Assembly (NCBI GenBank): GCA_037043015.1
Contig: CM073322.1
Span: forward strand, 31,925,864 to 31,989,863
Length of the DNA stretch: 64,000 nt
Direction of reading: 5' to 3'
From: Bryum argenteum
Taxonomy: Eukaryota > Streptophyta > Bryopsida > Bryales > Bryaceae
The position numbers and the translations under genes were made by a program. Positions within the stretch are counted from its first letter, which is position 1; each line of letters starts with the position of its first letter. This document shows, in pieces, positions 1 through 12,840 of this stretch. The notes below the pieces were generated by a model. That model saw only the letters and a list, made by a program, of their open reading frames with translations, was not told the DNA's origin and ran no database searches.

Positions 1-829
1 TGAAAATTCTTCAAAAAACATGAAAAATGGTTGATTGCACAATGCCCAAAAGTTCCCCATCACAATGAGCCACTCATACGCATTGTACCAATTGCACCTC
101 TTTCGATTTGAGTTCTTATGAATTTGAAAATTGAATCACAAATCAAATTTGATTCAAAAAACTACTATGTAAACTCCTAAAGATCCTTGATTCAAAATTG
201 TCTAAATTATCACAAAGGACCCTCTTCTACTTCAGGCCCGAAAGAACTCAATCTAAGCATTAATTAGAAGATCCAACTGTAGGATCTTGAATTTATCTTG
301 ACACTTTACTCATGTGTCAAAGTTGGACCCTTAATTTTTCTCCAATTTGGAGATTAAAATGGTCAATGATGGCTGACTTTTTTCCCTGCGGAAATCCCAA
401 AAAGCCATTTTGGCTCTCTTGGATCTTTAGGGGTTGAAGAATATAAAAATGTGTTCAAAGTTTACTAGCATGTATTTAACAAAATTAAGACATACAAAGA
501 TGGATATGAAGTATGTCACATCAAATGGAGGGTGAATCAGAACATCAATAAATATCTCACAAGAACATGGGCACCTTGTGAGCAACTTTTCATGCTCAAT
601 TCAACAACTCCTACCACAAGGAAAACATCAAATTATCAAAGTACCCCATAAAATCAAAGATAGAGCAATTGTGCTTACAAAATAGATTTAAGGTTGGAAG
701 ATCTTCCCAGTGATCTTCAACAAACTCTTAGAGAGGTTCCATAAGATATCACAATAGTAGAGGAGGATACTTATTTGCATTGAGAGCTTGATAGACATTG
801 AAATAAGTAACCTACCTATCGCAATCCTT
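1..829. repeat. Outer, diverged mirror segment (left)
   Basis: Read on the minus strand, this stretch matches about 50,640-51,745 over most of its length once insertions on each side are set aside. Shared landmarks include the blocks around 505-530, 570-600, 640-660 and 765-805, matching 51,430-51,455, 51,290-51,320, 51,235-51,255 and 50,680-50,720. I judge identity at roughly 80 percent by eye, far lower than in the main arms. The order relative to the main inverted repeat is mirrored, so it may be an older outward extension of the same palindrome; a dispersed repeat is the alternative. No convincing gene is seen. Confidence 0.6.
172..437. mobile_element. Degenerate TTAA-type MITE
   Basis: An inverted terminal motif, CTCCTAAAGATCC at the left and GGATCTTTAGGGG at the right, brackets about 260 bp that are missing from the mirrored segment near 51,534-51,537, where an intact TTAA is found instead. 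The ends resemble the other TTAA-bounded elements here (CCCCTAAA). The flanking TTAA copies have decayed, so this is probably an old piggyBac-like non-autonomous insertion. Confidence 0.5.
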
Positions 830-2855
830 TTAACCCCTAAGAGCCCAATCGACCATTTTTACGTCGATCTTTGAACTTTGAGGAGTCAGAATATAATGAT
901 CAAGAATAGTAATTTTTGGAAAGTAATTTTTTTACCACGAGTTTGGTGAGTTAGAAATCATGTGCAATTTACTGACGTGATTTGAATTCATAGTTTATTT
1001 TTATACGACTTCAAACACAAACAGGGCAAGGATTTTGAATTGGGCGGTTGTTGGGCGATTTGAGAACCAATGAAATAACAGGATTACCATGAAATGGGCG
1101 AAGAACATGAAATTTGGAGTTTCAAATTTTTGAAACGGGCACGAAGGGTTTGAGGGTGACCCGTTATTCTTCCATTCACTTTCCACTATTCACAGGTTCA
1201 CAAAAGTCAACAAAACATATAAAAACTTCGAAAAGTCCGATAGCAGCCACAGTTACTACTGCCGTTGCAGGACTCCTGCAGAGAGGGAGTCAGGAGAGTC
1301 GCTGAAAGCTTATCCCCACAAAACTTTCAATCGCCGCTGTACCAAATTCCAATGGTGCTGTTGTAGGGAACCAATCGCCGCTAGGATCGTTGCTAGCTGC
1401 TGTTGCACGAGACAAAGCTCTCCCCACGCAATATATAATTGCTCCTCTCAAAGCTGAGATTGGTGTAACATATGCACTTTGCAACTTTCTAGGTAATTTT
1501 GAGAAAAGGTAGTTCAACCTATGGATGATATTGCTGCTCAGGATTTTTTACTCCTTGTAAGGGTCCAAAGTTGCTTCTTGCATCTGATTACCAAGACAGA
1601 GACGAGAAAATCGAGTTTCAGAAAAAACATGAGTGCAATATGCTTTTACATGGACCATCAGCATAAAAGTTGAGTATTCATTGTACTTCTAGAATCTCCT
1701 GAATCTATTGAATACTATCTTGGATCCGGCTCAAAAATTTCTATAGTCCTCATATAATGAGTACATATTAATCCGAAAGAAATCAACAAAAATCTAGAGA
1801 AACAAAGATGCAAAAGAAGACCTTACCTTTTAATGTGATTCCTGCATTTTGTGTAGAGGCTCGGCGGGCGCCATTCTTCAAGGAGTCGGCAGGAAATATC
1901 ACCATTGCATTCCCGCCATCACCAGTGCTTCAACATCAGTCGCTACAACTGCTTCGACAACACTGCATGAACACGAGGGTTGCCTGCTTACACTTCACAG
2001 TCGCTATTAATGCCGTCATGACCATCAAAGAAGGCGCAAATTGAAGCTTTGTAACACCCCATCAGGTCATGCATGACCCCCACGTCCGATCATCAGGATG
2101 CACATGACTGCAGCAGTGCTTGTGCAACAAAATTCAACATTGCTCTCGCAATGCAAAGTGAGTGTAGCGGCGGCATGCGAAGGAGACCAATGACCTAACG
2201 AGGCGACGAGAGGAGTGATGCGCCAGGTTGGAATCTGAGGCGCCAGGCTGTGGAGCTTGCCATGGGCACCGGCTTGAGAGGAGAAGACTAGAGGTAGGGG
2301 AAGAGAATGCCGTTGGACATGCCATTCAAAGCTGACACGGCATGGGTAGGGCCATGCACCAGCAATATGTTACTGTACTGTACACTTACATCAACAGTGT
2401 TTCCCACCTATTGCCACCCACTCACCTCCTGCAACATGATGCTCATGTCACTTTTCGGTTGGGGCATTTCTTTTATTCCTTCTCAATTTAGAATCCATAT
2501 GAAGGGCCGAGCTTGAACCCATTTTTGCCAACGTGCCCAATTTGTTTTCAATTTTGTCCAGATGATTTACAGGGCAGTGATTTTTGTGGACCTTCTCCTA
2601 TTGCAAGCTCCATAAAAAATAATTGTGAGTACCCTAAAATTGCAAGATTTTTACAAATGGTAAATAACCCTACATTGTAACGTAATCTCAAGAGAGGCTA
2701 CGTTTTCAGTATTGTGTGAAGGCGTAGTGCTTGCTCAAAGTCAGCTGCCCGAAAAACTTACATGTGCACATTTTTCATCAAATGTAGAAATCTTCCAATC
2801 CACACGGCGAAAAAAACTAATTTTTTTTGCAAACCTACTCTTAAGGGTACCCTAA
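830..2855 (+). mobile_element. Long piggyBac-like non-autonomous element, 3' end lost
   Basis: It starts with TTAACCCCTAAGAGCCC at 830 and matches the 49,034-50,081 element in direct orientation at both of its flanks: about 830-1,230 corresponds to 49,034-49,410, and about 2,500-2,830 to 49,600-49,950. The 1.3 kb between those blocks has no counterpart in the shorter element. The expected closing TTAA end is not seen; the element runs into the mariner remnant at about 2,855. A subterminal hairpin (ATCGAC at 848, GTCGAT at 863) lies close to the start. No transposase reading frame was recognised. Confidence 0.6.
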
Positions 2856-4619
2856 AATTGCTTCTTTTTTGTGCAATTGTTCAAAGAACTAAAACTCTAC
2901 ATGTTCCATCCACAATTGACCACTGTCGCTTTGTGCTTCAATTACAATGTTCATTTTCACTTGCAAAATTGATATGAGTGCCATAAGTTGTTCTTTAGAT
3001 ACTTGAGCTCATTGTTGAATGTTCAAAAATACTTGCTCCCTCTAAACTTTTGAGTTGGAGTAGTTTTGTGATAAATTTCCAATCAACACTTAAGGTGTGA
3101 AATTGAACTTTGATTTAAACTCGGCGAGAATGTTAAAAGAATTTGAGTTTGGCAATGAGCTTATGAAAGTAAGCACCCTAACTTTATCAAACCATCCTTT
3201 AACCCCTAAACGTCCCTAGTGTCGAAAAACGACATTTTGGATGACGGGCAGAAACTTTGAAGAGCCATAACTTCTTCATCCGGACTCCGTTTTTGACGAA
3301 ATTACTTGGGTTGGGTCCCAAATTAAGTCTAGTTTGTGTGGTACAAATTGCAGACCCATACAATGAAGTATGAATTGATGGCATGCATTTTAGTGACGGC
3401 AGCTTTTGGTTTTGAGATTTCAAATATTGGGCATGTGTCACCATTGCAAGCCAATTATGCAAAACCAAAAATAGTTTGTCATGAATTTTTTTTACATAAG
3501 TATGATCTTTAGATGTATTCTAACAACTTTCTAGTTGCAAGTTTTTCGATCCAAATAACTTTGCTAGTGGATTTGCAATGATGTTTCTACAATGAAAAAA
3601 GTGAAAAAATGGATGATCTTTGAGGAGCTAGATCTCCTTCATCCACCGTTAGATTTCAATTTTATTCTTTGGGATAGATTCCAATCACAATCTATTTTAA
3701 GTGGTAGAAACCTTAACCTAATTGAAGATGTATTGAAGATAGGGCATGGATTTGAGTGCAAAGGGTCTAATTTTGGACTATTTTTCCTTTGTAAATTTTG
3801 AGGCAGTTTTCACCATTAGAAGGCTACTATTTGAGCCAAGATATTTTTTTGATGAATTTTTTTGGTACAAAAGTGTTTTTGAGATGAAGATGAACAACTT
3901 TCTAGTTGGTGATTTTTTGATTGCAAATTTCATGTTGGTAGTATTTTCACTTCAAAGTAGAAATGATGGTATTTTGTAGCCTGTTTTGCGCACTAATACG
4001 TTACGATCTCCCAATCTATGAGGTCCCATGAGTCAAGTTTTGGCCCACATGATCTACTACAAGTCTAGTACAAGTTTGTACGGTTACGATCTGAATAGCT
4101 TATCTTTATTTTTATCTATATCACTTTTTTTGAAAATGAGTTTTTGGCTAAAAATACCCCAAGGACGTTTAGGGGTTAAGTCCTTGTAGGACATTTCTAG
4201 TGGTGTGAATGGCTTCACAAAGCTTTGAGAAAAATTGAATAGTCACAAGCACATTCTAAGACATTCCTCCTACCCAAGAAACAAACAAGGAACATATCAA
4301 TGATTCAATAAGCATGAGCTCAAGTATCTAAAGAACAACTTATGGCACTCATATCAATTTTGCAAGTGAAAATGAACATTGTAATTGAAGCACAAAGCGA
4401 CAATGGTCAATTGTGGATGGAACATGTAGAGTTTTAGTTCTTTGAACATTTGCACAAAAAAGAAGCAATTTTTTGCCATGATAGTGTAAAACACTCTGAC
4501 GTGGTTCCAATGCCCTTTACGGATTGCAATTCCGATCATTTTTGAGTATGTAGGCACATTTCGAAGTTTTTTCAAAAACTGCCTACAAATTCAGTTCGAA
4601 TTATTTCTGTACCCCACTG
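2856..4619. mobile_element. Mariner-type element, interrupted and truncated copy
   Basis: This is the left-arm counterpart of the intact element at 47,217-48,152. The terminus at 4,619 reads CCCCACTG followed by TA, and the TIR runs inward from there. The copy is split by the TTAA element at 3,199-4,179, and its far TIR is cut short at about 2,856, where the 830-2,855 element begins. No coding potential is seen. Confidence 0.75.
3199..4179 (+). mobile_element. PiggyBac-like MITE, arm-specific insertion
   Basis: The element is bounded by TTAA at both ends with mirrored termini TTAACCCCTAAACGTCC and GGACGTTTAGGGGTTAA. The matching place in the right arm (47,657-47,660) has a single TTAA and no insert, which shows the insertion site and the 4 bp duplication directly. 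The element sits inside the mariner remnant, so it came later. A hairpin, TGTCG-AAAAA-CGACA, lies at 3,220-3,234. It is the same family as 53,334-54,096 (opposite orientation) and as the copies at 13.6-14.7 kb and 36.7-37.9 kb. Confidence 0.9.
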
Positions 4620-7432
4620 TACAGGCTGGAGCCTCTTTCATTGGCCTTCTGCTGTCAACATCCCAGATTCCTTTACTGGCACCGTATCTGCATGGTGGTA
4701 CGCTGCATGCCGGCAGGCATTGGCAGGACATGGCCACACTAGAAATCAATCTCAATTGCATCGTCACACTAATAACAATAAATAAAAAGAAAGGAAGATT
4801 CAGAATGTCTGCAAAGTTGGTGACTGAACATCAGTGGCACGGAATGAAAAACTGCACCAATCTAGAATGAACAGAATCATCAATGATTGAATGAAAAAAT
4901 GATCATGGCCCTTGTGATCCACTGGCCGACCCATTCCATTTCATCACCGTCACTATTTATCACCGTCACCTGACTTGAGTTACTCGTCGTTTGGACAGGC
5001 ACATGGGCTTCCTCATCACTCATTCAAAATCTCCCAATTCCTCGTCTGCCAATATATAACTTACCTTCAACTTTCTGTTACGATCAGTTGGCCCAGCTAT
5101 GACCAACTCTGTTACTGCTCAGCCCAGTTCCTACCTTATCATAAATATAACATCTCCAAACTCCCATTGGTCACATTCTCACTGAACTTTCACAATTTAA
5201 AACACGAACGAATTTATCCGTTGCTACAATAGATGACGGTGACACGCTTTATGTTCAAGTATACATATGTACAAGTATGTCTATATATAAAATATAATTC
5301 AATTATTTTATTTACTAGTTAGAATCAATACATCTCAATTTGACCATGTTCAAACTTGGGCTTTACAGTATAGTGGTCTTAAATGGAGCAGGTTACTGAA
5401 GCTTTGGTAATCTTCACTTAGAGGTATGTAATAGCTTCCCCATACAACAAATATTATAGATTGTTACTTCCGGGCACCATTTCTAGTACCCAACTATATA
5501 TCCAATTTCGACAAATATAACTCATATTAGAAGAGTCCAAAAATGATGATTCCACTTGGTCTAACTTTCTACTAATTTTCCCCATGCAAGAAAATTTTCT
5601 TGCACTAGTAACATCCATGTCCTGGAAATTGTGCCACTGGCCACCTTACTAAAGAATGAATCAACAGTGGGAAAAATTCGGGGAACTTGGTATGTACAGT
5701 TATTCATTAAAACATACTGTTGTTCCTTAATTCTCCCACATGCTGTAGAAGACAAAGATGCCGTGGCATGATTTATGATCTCATCATAAAAGAGCCTGAA
5801 GGTCTTCATGTTTTGTTTATAAACTCTAATTCAAACAAAGTACATGCAGCAGCGTCAGGTGAGAATTGTGCAATGACAGATGTTGCAATCAAATGCAAGT
5901 AAAGTGTCCTTTTTGTTTAAATTTGTTGTAGTTATTATTCTATGGAGCGTTGCTATTTATTTTCCATGTGAATTCTTCAGCCTCCATAAGTCAACTTGAC
6001 ACTGATCACAATGAGTGACTTCACCAAAATAGCAAGACATTTTTTCACCGTGTGGTCACCGAAGCTTTTACTTACTCCTTATCATTTCTAAGAGCACAAG
6101 GGACAAAAATGCAGTTTCAAAAACTGCCAACAGTGGTCTTGAGTGCACTCCATCCGAAAACATTGTATTCATCTAAGGTCAATGCTCTTTTTAAAACATA
6201 TAATCCTACCTTCCAATAATGCACATTGTACTTTCTATGGTTTTCCAATTAGACTGGTAATTGACTTCTCCTAGTCAAAGGCGATTTACGAAGAATCATA
6301 AGCAAGTCGTAGACTTCAGAGAGAATGATTACAACGACGTAAAATAACAACTGGCTACAACTGGAGAGGTAAGTACTTCTAGAGTCATAGAAACCTGTAC
6401 GTCCTGGGAACATGATACGAAGGAGGGAATGTACTATGGTCATAGATGGAGATTGATGTACATATACGGCTGATTTGATTTTCATGAAGAATTGGCTGGG
6501 CGCGCATTGTGCACAAGAATCGTGGTGAATGCTGCAGCTGTGACCAAGCGTGCAGGCAGAGCTTTTTCTGCAGCTAGTGATCGTGATGGAGCACAGGCAT
6601 GGTGTCGTTGCATCAATTATGAAGGCCAGAAACCTGCCGCTTGCATTTCTCTGACACATTTTCTCATTTCCTCTCGTTTGGGAGCAAATGACTTTCATCG
6701 GACGTTTCTTTTTTCCTATTTCGATCACATGCAAGTTTTTCGAACGGTTCTCGTTGTTGTTGCTGCAGGCAAGAGCAGGAGATCGATTAGCGCCGTAGGA
6801 TCGGATTTGTTACGAGACATGGACGAGAGGTGGCAGACTTGATGAGATGACGTTCGCTAGGAGTGCAAATTACAGTTATCCTGGTTTGAGGAGAGTGATC
6901 AATGGTGATAGTTGAAGGTAACTACGGTAGCCTGTTCCTTCGGTTTTATTTATGTGCTGAGTATTAATGCTTTGTGCAGTTTGGTAGGATTTGGACATGT
7001 CGTTGCTGCTGCATTTAAATAGTGAATGTTTTTTCTCCGCGATCTGTTCAGGTTCATTTGAATTTCGGAGTATACAGGATTAATCAAAGTCTTTCTGAAA
7101 CATGATCGATTTGGTAACGTTCTGTAGCAGAGAAGTAGTGTAAGTAGAGTTCAGAGAATATGATTCTCTAGCCTCGGAGTATGAGGAGTGATTACTGCTG
7201 AGGAGGGAGTGTGCGTGAACGCTTCGTAAGCTACCGCATTGACGTGATGGAGGCGCTGCTGTGAAGTGGTTTTTGTGTCAGCCGTATCTGCGTAAACTAG
7301 TACAAAAGCCTAACTATCGAAGAGCTTTGACAGTTCGGATATGGTTTGTGTAGGGAAAGGTAGAGGTGTTCCACGAAAGTTTTGAAAGAGTCCTCGAAGG
7401 AGCAGAAAGATATATCACTACCACGACGTCCG
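4620..7432. other. Upstream region of coiled-coil gene, no assigned gene
   Basis: This is AT-rich sequence between the mariner end and the first recognised coding exon. Small open frames exist on both strands (for example about 5,720-5,902 plus and 6,249-6,734 minus), but none shows a domain, a homologue I recognise or convincing splice context. The region around 6,500-7,430 may hold 5' untranslated exons or a missing N-terminal exon of the downstream gene, because no ATG opens that frame before 7,433. A single TTAA at 5,727-5,730 is the empty site of the right-arm insertion at 45,716. Confidence 0.4.
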
Positions 7433-10400
7433 ATGCGGAACCCTGTGGCCAATGGTTTGACTGTCTCTCAAAGCAACGGCGTCATGGAGTCCAAGTCGCT
7501 AACAACGAGGCTGGACATGGAGGAGAAGGTTCCTTCTGGCTCCAGACAACAGTCCATGAGGTTTGTAATCTCTACACTCTTTGCTTGAGTGGCACTCGCT
7601 CTCTTTGTCTGTTGTGCTCTTACTTTGTCAATTCAGGTTTACACCAATTAGCAGCAAGTTGTGGTAATGAAGTAAGGGTTGCCATCGTCACGGCCTCGGT
7701 TGTGTGCCGTAGTATATAGGAGTTAATTTAAAGTTTGGAAAAACTCGAAAAATTTAAAGTTGATCAACTCACAACGAGATCTACGAGACTTATTATGCAA
7801 AATCTTGACGGAACGATGCGGATCATCATCGCTATGTGCTTGTTCACGAGGTTCCTCGGGTCCTTTAGAAGTCCACACCTTCTCTTATACAAATGCATTA
7901 AATTTCCTGTAGTTACTTAATAATCTTTGACTATGCGTGACTAGAAGAATTTTTCCAATGTTAACTCATTAAGTACTAGAAATGCCGAACTGCCGATCAA
8001 CAATCGAAAGGATAATTTCCTCCCTCTAATCACATGGTCGGTACACTAGGTTTACAACACATCTCGTTTTAGTTACCTGTTGCTAAAAGCGTAGCATTTT
8101 CAATACCGCAAGTTAGCCCAAAACATGAGCTGTACAGATTCGCAGCCTGTTCAGGTTAGTACTTTTGTGAGTATGAGTATAATTCCTCCGACAATGTGTA
8201 CTGCAGGAAGACCAGAGTTTCTGGTGAGCTGGAACGAGAAGTAGCTTTGTCAGCTGCCCAAACTTCGGCAAAATTGCCAGCTGCAACTCCGCTGAACCCG
8301 GTAACTCCTCTACGATGGAAGTCTACAAAGCGCTTAGAATCCGAGAAAAGGAAGCTTCTAGAGGAGATGAAAGCCAAAGAAGTGGTTAAGGAGGAAAAGA
8401 AGAATTTGAAGCTTACCAATGAAGAGAAAAAGGATCAAAGCGAGATGGTTGCAACGTCTAAATCGGGGTCAATGGCACCGACACATCTCACATAGTGACT
8501 CACAAATTTCGACTACTTTCTTTGCATCGCAAGAAGATATGAGGTTTGCACCCTCTGCAAGCACTTCGGAATCTGCGGGGGCAATACTAATCAATGGTGA
8601 GGCCGACACATTGAAGGATTCTCATGATTCACATGATCATGTAGTTGCTAATGGAGGCAGCAATGAGCATGCAAAACAATGTGAGGAGGTTTTAGCCTTG
8701 AGCGCGAAACAAGAACCTGATCAAACAGTTGGCGATAATTCAGGAATAGACAGGTAATGTGCCATTAATTGGGATAACTTAGGAAGTCTTTTCAGCGATT
8801 CTTGAATCTTCTTACTTCATCTTCATGTGCTTTCTTTTCTCAATGTTCATTTGATCAATTTTTCCCTCCACTTTTTTCAAGCGAATGTATTGATCTGTTC
8901 ATGTCACCCAACTATCGGGCCCTGATTGTAGCGAAGCAATTTTTCGAAATGCAGAAAAGCGCTTATAGGCGATGAATCGTCTGCAATCACTATCGATTTT
9001 CTAAGAGCTAGGCTTTTGGCTGAGCGTGCTTCTTCAAAGGTAGCAAAGGAGCGTGTACAGCAGCTTACAAAAAAGGTGATGATCCTTTTTGTATTTATTG
9101 TTGGTATTGGAAGGCTCAGGCTGACATCCTTTCATTTGTATCTTTGTATTTTTGAATGCGCAAGGGCTCCTAGAATTGCAAAAGTGGTGAAGATTTTTGT
9201 TAGATTGCTCAAATAAAATTGTATGGGAATCGCTCATCAAGTATGCAAAGCACTGAGCCTAAAAATATAAACACAACGGAAAATGTCGAATAATTGTGTA
9301 TATTCATGGCAGGTGCATGAACTAGAAGGCAGATTGGATCAAGAGATCCAGTCCAGAGTAAAAGCGAAGAAGAAGCGCAAAAATCCCTGTTGAAAATTGA
9401 GTCACTAGGTCGAAGCCTTGCTTCAACACCAACAGACAATGAAACTCTCTCCTTGCATGAGGAAGCGAAAATTGATCAGCAAGATCAAGAGGTGGCAGAC
9501 CATGCAGAAGAAAAACGCCAAGTGCCTGCTGACGTGGCTGATACGAAGGCAAATGCCACTGTAAGTATCAAGCCGGGCCAAGCAAGAGATACATCCACGG
9601 AATTCAGTGATGAAAATAAGCAAGTGGTGAGTAATGTCATCGCAATTCCACCGACCGAGCAAGAGATGGGTGAAGAGCAGAACGTGAAAGAAAGCGAGCT
9701 ACAGGATGTCCAAGTTGTTGACACTCCTACCGTCTCGACAATCGTGTCTTTGAATAGCGACTCGAATTGCTCTGCGAGCGCACGACCTAATCACAAAGAG
9801 AGAAGGTTAAGCGTCGAGACTGCAGACTAAAATTTAACGTCTTTTAAGATAACTTACTAGTTTTGAGTTGGTTCTGAGTTATTTTAGATGTAATCTACTT
9901 AACAAACGCTCAACTCATTAACAGACTATGCAACGAGGAGACTTTAGCGTCACTACATTTCCATTGGATCATTGAAACAATTGGCTTCTAACTCAAACTT
10001 GTGGTCTTTTTTTAACAGGTTTCCAACAGAAGAGAGGCTGCAGCACATGTGGAATCAAATGGCAGAAGAAATGACCGCCCTTTCGGCGGATAAGACTCTT
10101 GATTGTCTTGTCCGCGAAGGACTATTGAACTGGATGCGCCAAGTTCCACATGTAGTTCAGGACATTCCTCTGAAACCATCTGGTAAAATGACCTCACACT
10201 TTCTCTTATTGTATGAAAAGTTCGTGATTAAAGTTCGTGTCGATGATTGAGATGGCAGATATAGTGCAAAGTAGGTCAACATTTATTGTAGGAATGATTT
10301 CCAGTTGCACTTTGTACCGCACGTTCACCAACGTTGCAACAATTACGGAGTATAAGTTTGTCAAAAATCTTACATAAATGATAATAAAAATCAAGAAAGC

Positions 10401-12840
10401 GTTGAAGGGGTTGAATATCCAAGACTCTCTTGAGCGTTTATGGGTTGTGCTCGTTTATGGTGTACGATCATGAAAAGAAATAGAATATTCTGAATCACTG
10501 TTGCTATTGCAGAGGAAATCAAATTGGTGACCGATTCGAGGACAAAGAATGTGCAACTCAAAGGTGAAGATGTCCCACCTGCAATTTTGGACTTAGATCA
10601 AGCTTCAAGTTCGAAAGATGGTAATGATCATTAACCAGTTGTGAGTTTCACGAGTCTTCGCATCAAAGATAATTCTGAAAGTCGTTAAGTCTAGCACGAC
10701 ATCCTGGTGGTGGCTACAATGATGGTGCTTTAGCAGGATTGGAGCTCTTGACAATGTTATGGTCCATGGCACCAGAAATGATGGACGAACGTTCACAAGG
10801 TGAAGCATCACAAGAAAGTAGAGCGCCTGAGAAAACTTTGAAAAAAGTAGCCTCCTTAATCGAACGATTTGAAGCTAACGAAAGCGCCCAGCGTGAATGG
10901 GAGCAGAGCAACGCCAAGCAGAATTTGGTACATTACCAATGTCTTTCTGATTTAAACCTTACTTGACATCGTTCAGGCTCCTGACAGAACATCGAAAAAA
11001 CTGTCAGAGACTAATATTTCATATCACGGAGAAATAGGAACATTAGTAGCAACATCAACTTTGACAAGAACTCAACTTGCAATTTCTCGATGAATTCTGT
11101 TTGCTTATAGTAACTTTAAAATGTAAAATGCTGCAGACGAGGAGAAGGCGCAGCACCGAAGGTTCTCCAAGTGGCTCTCTAAATGGTCATCCTGGAACAT
11201 CTTGCTCAACCGAGTCCCAACCAACAAATTGGCTTCAAGCATCAGCGAAAGCATCTCCGAAACCTCTGCTGCAGGTAGAGGAACCCAGATCAGATAGCCT
11301 CACTACAGAGTCTTCGATTTCACCAGGCAACAGCAATGATGCAGGGAGCTTCCGTAGCAAAAAAGATAGTAGCAAAGTGGGTGTGATACTCACTCCTGGC
11401 AGTAGGACCCCTTCTACTCATCCTAGTTCTCCAATAGTGGGAGAAATGGTGAGCCGATCAAGTACTCCAGTAACCCCAGTCAGTAGTCACGGTATTGTAG
11501 TTTCCAATCTAGAGCATGCAGAATTTGCAGAACTAGAGGCGTCTATGGATGCATCATTCACTACTCCCCCTCTTCTCAGTTCGAGTGTGGGAAAGAACCG
11601 GGGAGACATCAGAGGCAGCCCACAACTCTTGAATAAAAGCCACCGCTATCACGACTCAAGACCTTTGGACGGTTCCATTCGTAAGACCCCTACAATTCAC
11701 TCAGAAAAAAGCAGTAGAGAAATAGGAGAGCTTGCGAGGTCACAAGCCCTTATCGGATGGGTGAACATAGAGGAAGCGCATTCATCAACGGTGCTACCTA
11801 GCAAGGGAAACAATCGTACTTCATTGCCATGGGAGGCATCAGTAAGAGGCCGTCATCTACAACGTGATAGATCGGGCTCTTATTCACAGGCTGGCAACAG
11901 CAATGCATACATTCGACCAGACAACTACCCTCTACGAAATGATGAGAGAGAAATCTACCGGGGACGGATGGAAAGCGTGTCAAGAAGTATGGAAGGGCTA
12001 GGGGGTTCTTGGAGGTCCTTATCTGATGCAGAAGGAGACGAAACTCAACTATTTGCAGATATACCGAACTCCAACGATTTAACAGCTGCCAGAAGACCAT
12101 GCGGACAAATGCTCATCCAGGTACGTCTTCTCCGCAATACTTTGTGTACATTCAAATTATGCTCGTGCTCCCTTTATCTCTTTTAGTAACGTTGAGTTCA
12201 CAATCCCGCGATCTGCTCTTTTTCCACTCAAATCCTCACGGGTCTAATTCGTAATTGCTTAAAGGCTGATGGAGGTTCAGGATGGTCAAACTATGACACC
12301 ATGGAGGGGACATCCAAAAGCCTTACGTATCCAAGCGGGAAGCAGTTTCAAAGTCAGTCCCCGTCAGCTCAAATTGAAAGTACTGCAAGCAAAGTGAACG
12401 AGGTTCTCAAAGCCTTACAACTAGCTAAACTCAGCATTCAGAATTCCGGAAGCAGACGATCGTCAATATCAACATTAACAACAGTGCACAGGTTCGTACT
12501 AGACTCTCTTCTCCTGTGCACAAACGTCTTAGATTATTGCCTGGCTAGGGAAACCAACATTTTCACAAACTACCAAAAATTTCGAGATTCAACGGTTCTT
12601 GGATTTAGAACATCACGTTCCTTAGTGTTGTTTGCATTTAGCAGTTACTCTGGAGGCAAAAAACACAACCTGAAGAAGGAGTATGGAATTGCGGACGTTC
12701 GGATGACCAATGGATCTCCATCTGCCATTGGAGTTTGGTCACATCCAGAAATGTCGAGAAGGTACTCAACAGGTCATTTTCGAGACGCGGAATCTCCTTC
12801 TTCCCATAGCCAACCGTCACACTCGTTGCGCCATTTCTGA
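7433..12840 (+). CDS. Plant-type coiled-coil protein of unknown function (left copy)
   Basis: I do not recognise a named family with certainty. Proposed exons: 7433-7560, 8207-8753, 8955-9075, 9313-9805, 10019-10182, 10513-10620, 10737-10927, 11137-12120, 12265-12491 and 12645-12840; junction phases agree and give roughly 1,050 residues. Exon 2 is Lys/Glu rich and predicted helical. Exon 3 holds the motif DFLRARLLAERASSKVAKER, which continues as a heptad-like helix into exon 4. Exon 5 has RFPTEERLQHMWNQMAEEM and a CLVREGLLNWMRQ helix. Exon 8 is a long Ser/Thr/Pro-rich, probably disordered stretch. Exon 9 has VNEVLKALQLAKLSIQ. I recall FLRARLLAER-like motifs from uncharacterised plant coiled-coil proteins. 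The start at 7433 is uncertain. This copy has frameshifts in exon 2 (about 8,465 and 8,497) and exon 4 (about 9,367). The 12,492-12,644 intron is in frame and could be retained. Confidence 0.7.

Noticed and set aside
6249..6734. 161-codon minus-strand open frame (mirrored at 44,715-45,200)
   Set aside because: Present in both arms only because the arms are near-identical copies. No domain, no splice context, and it overlaps an open frame of similar length on the other strand.
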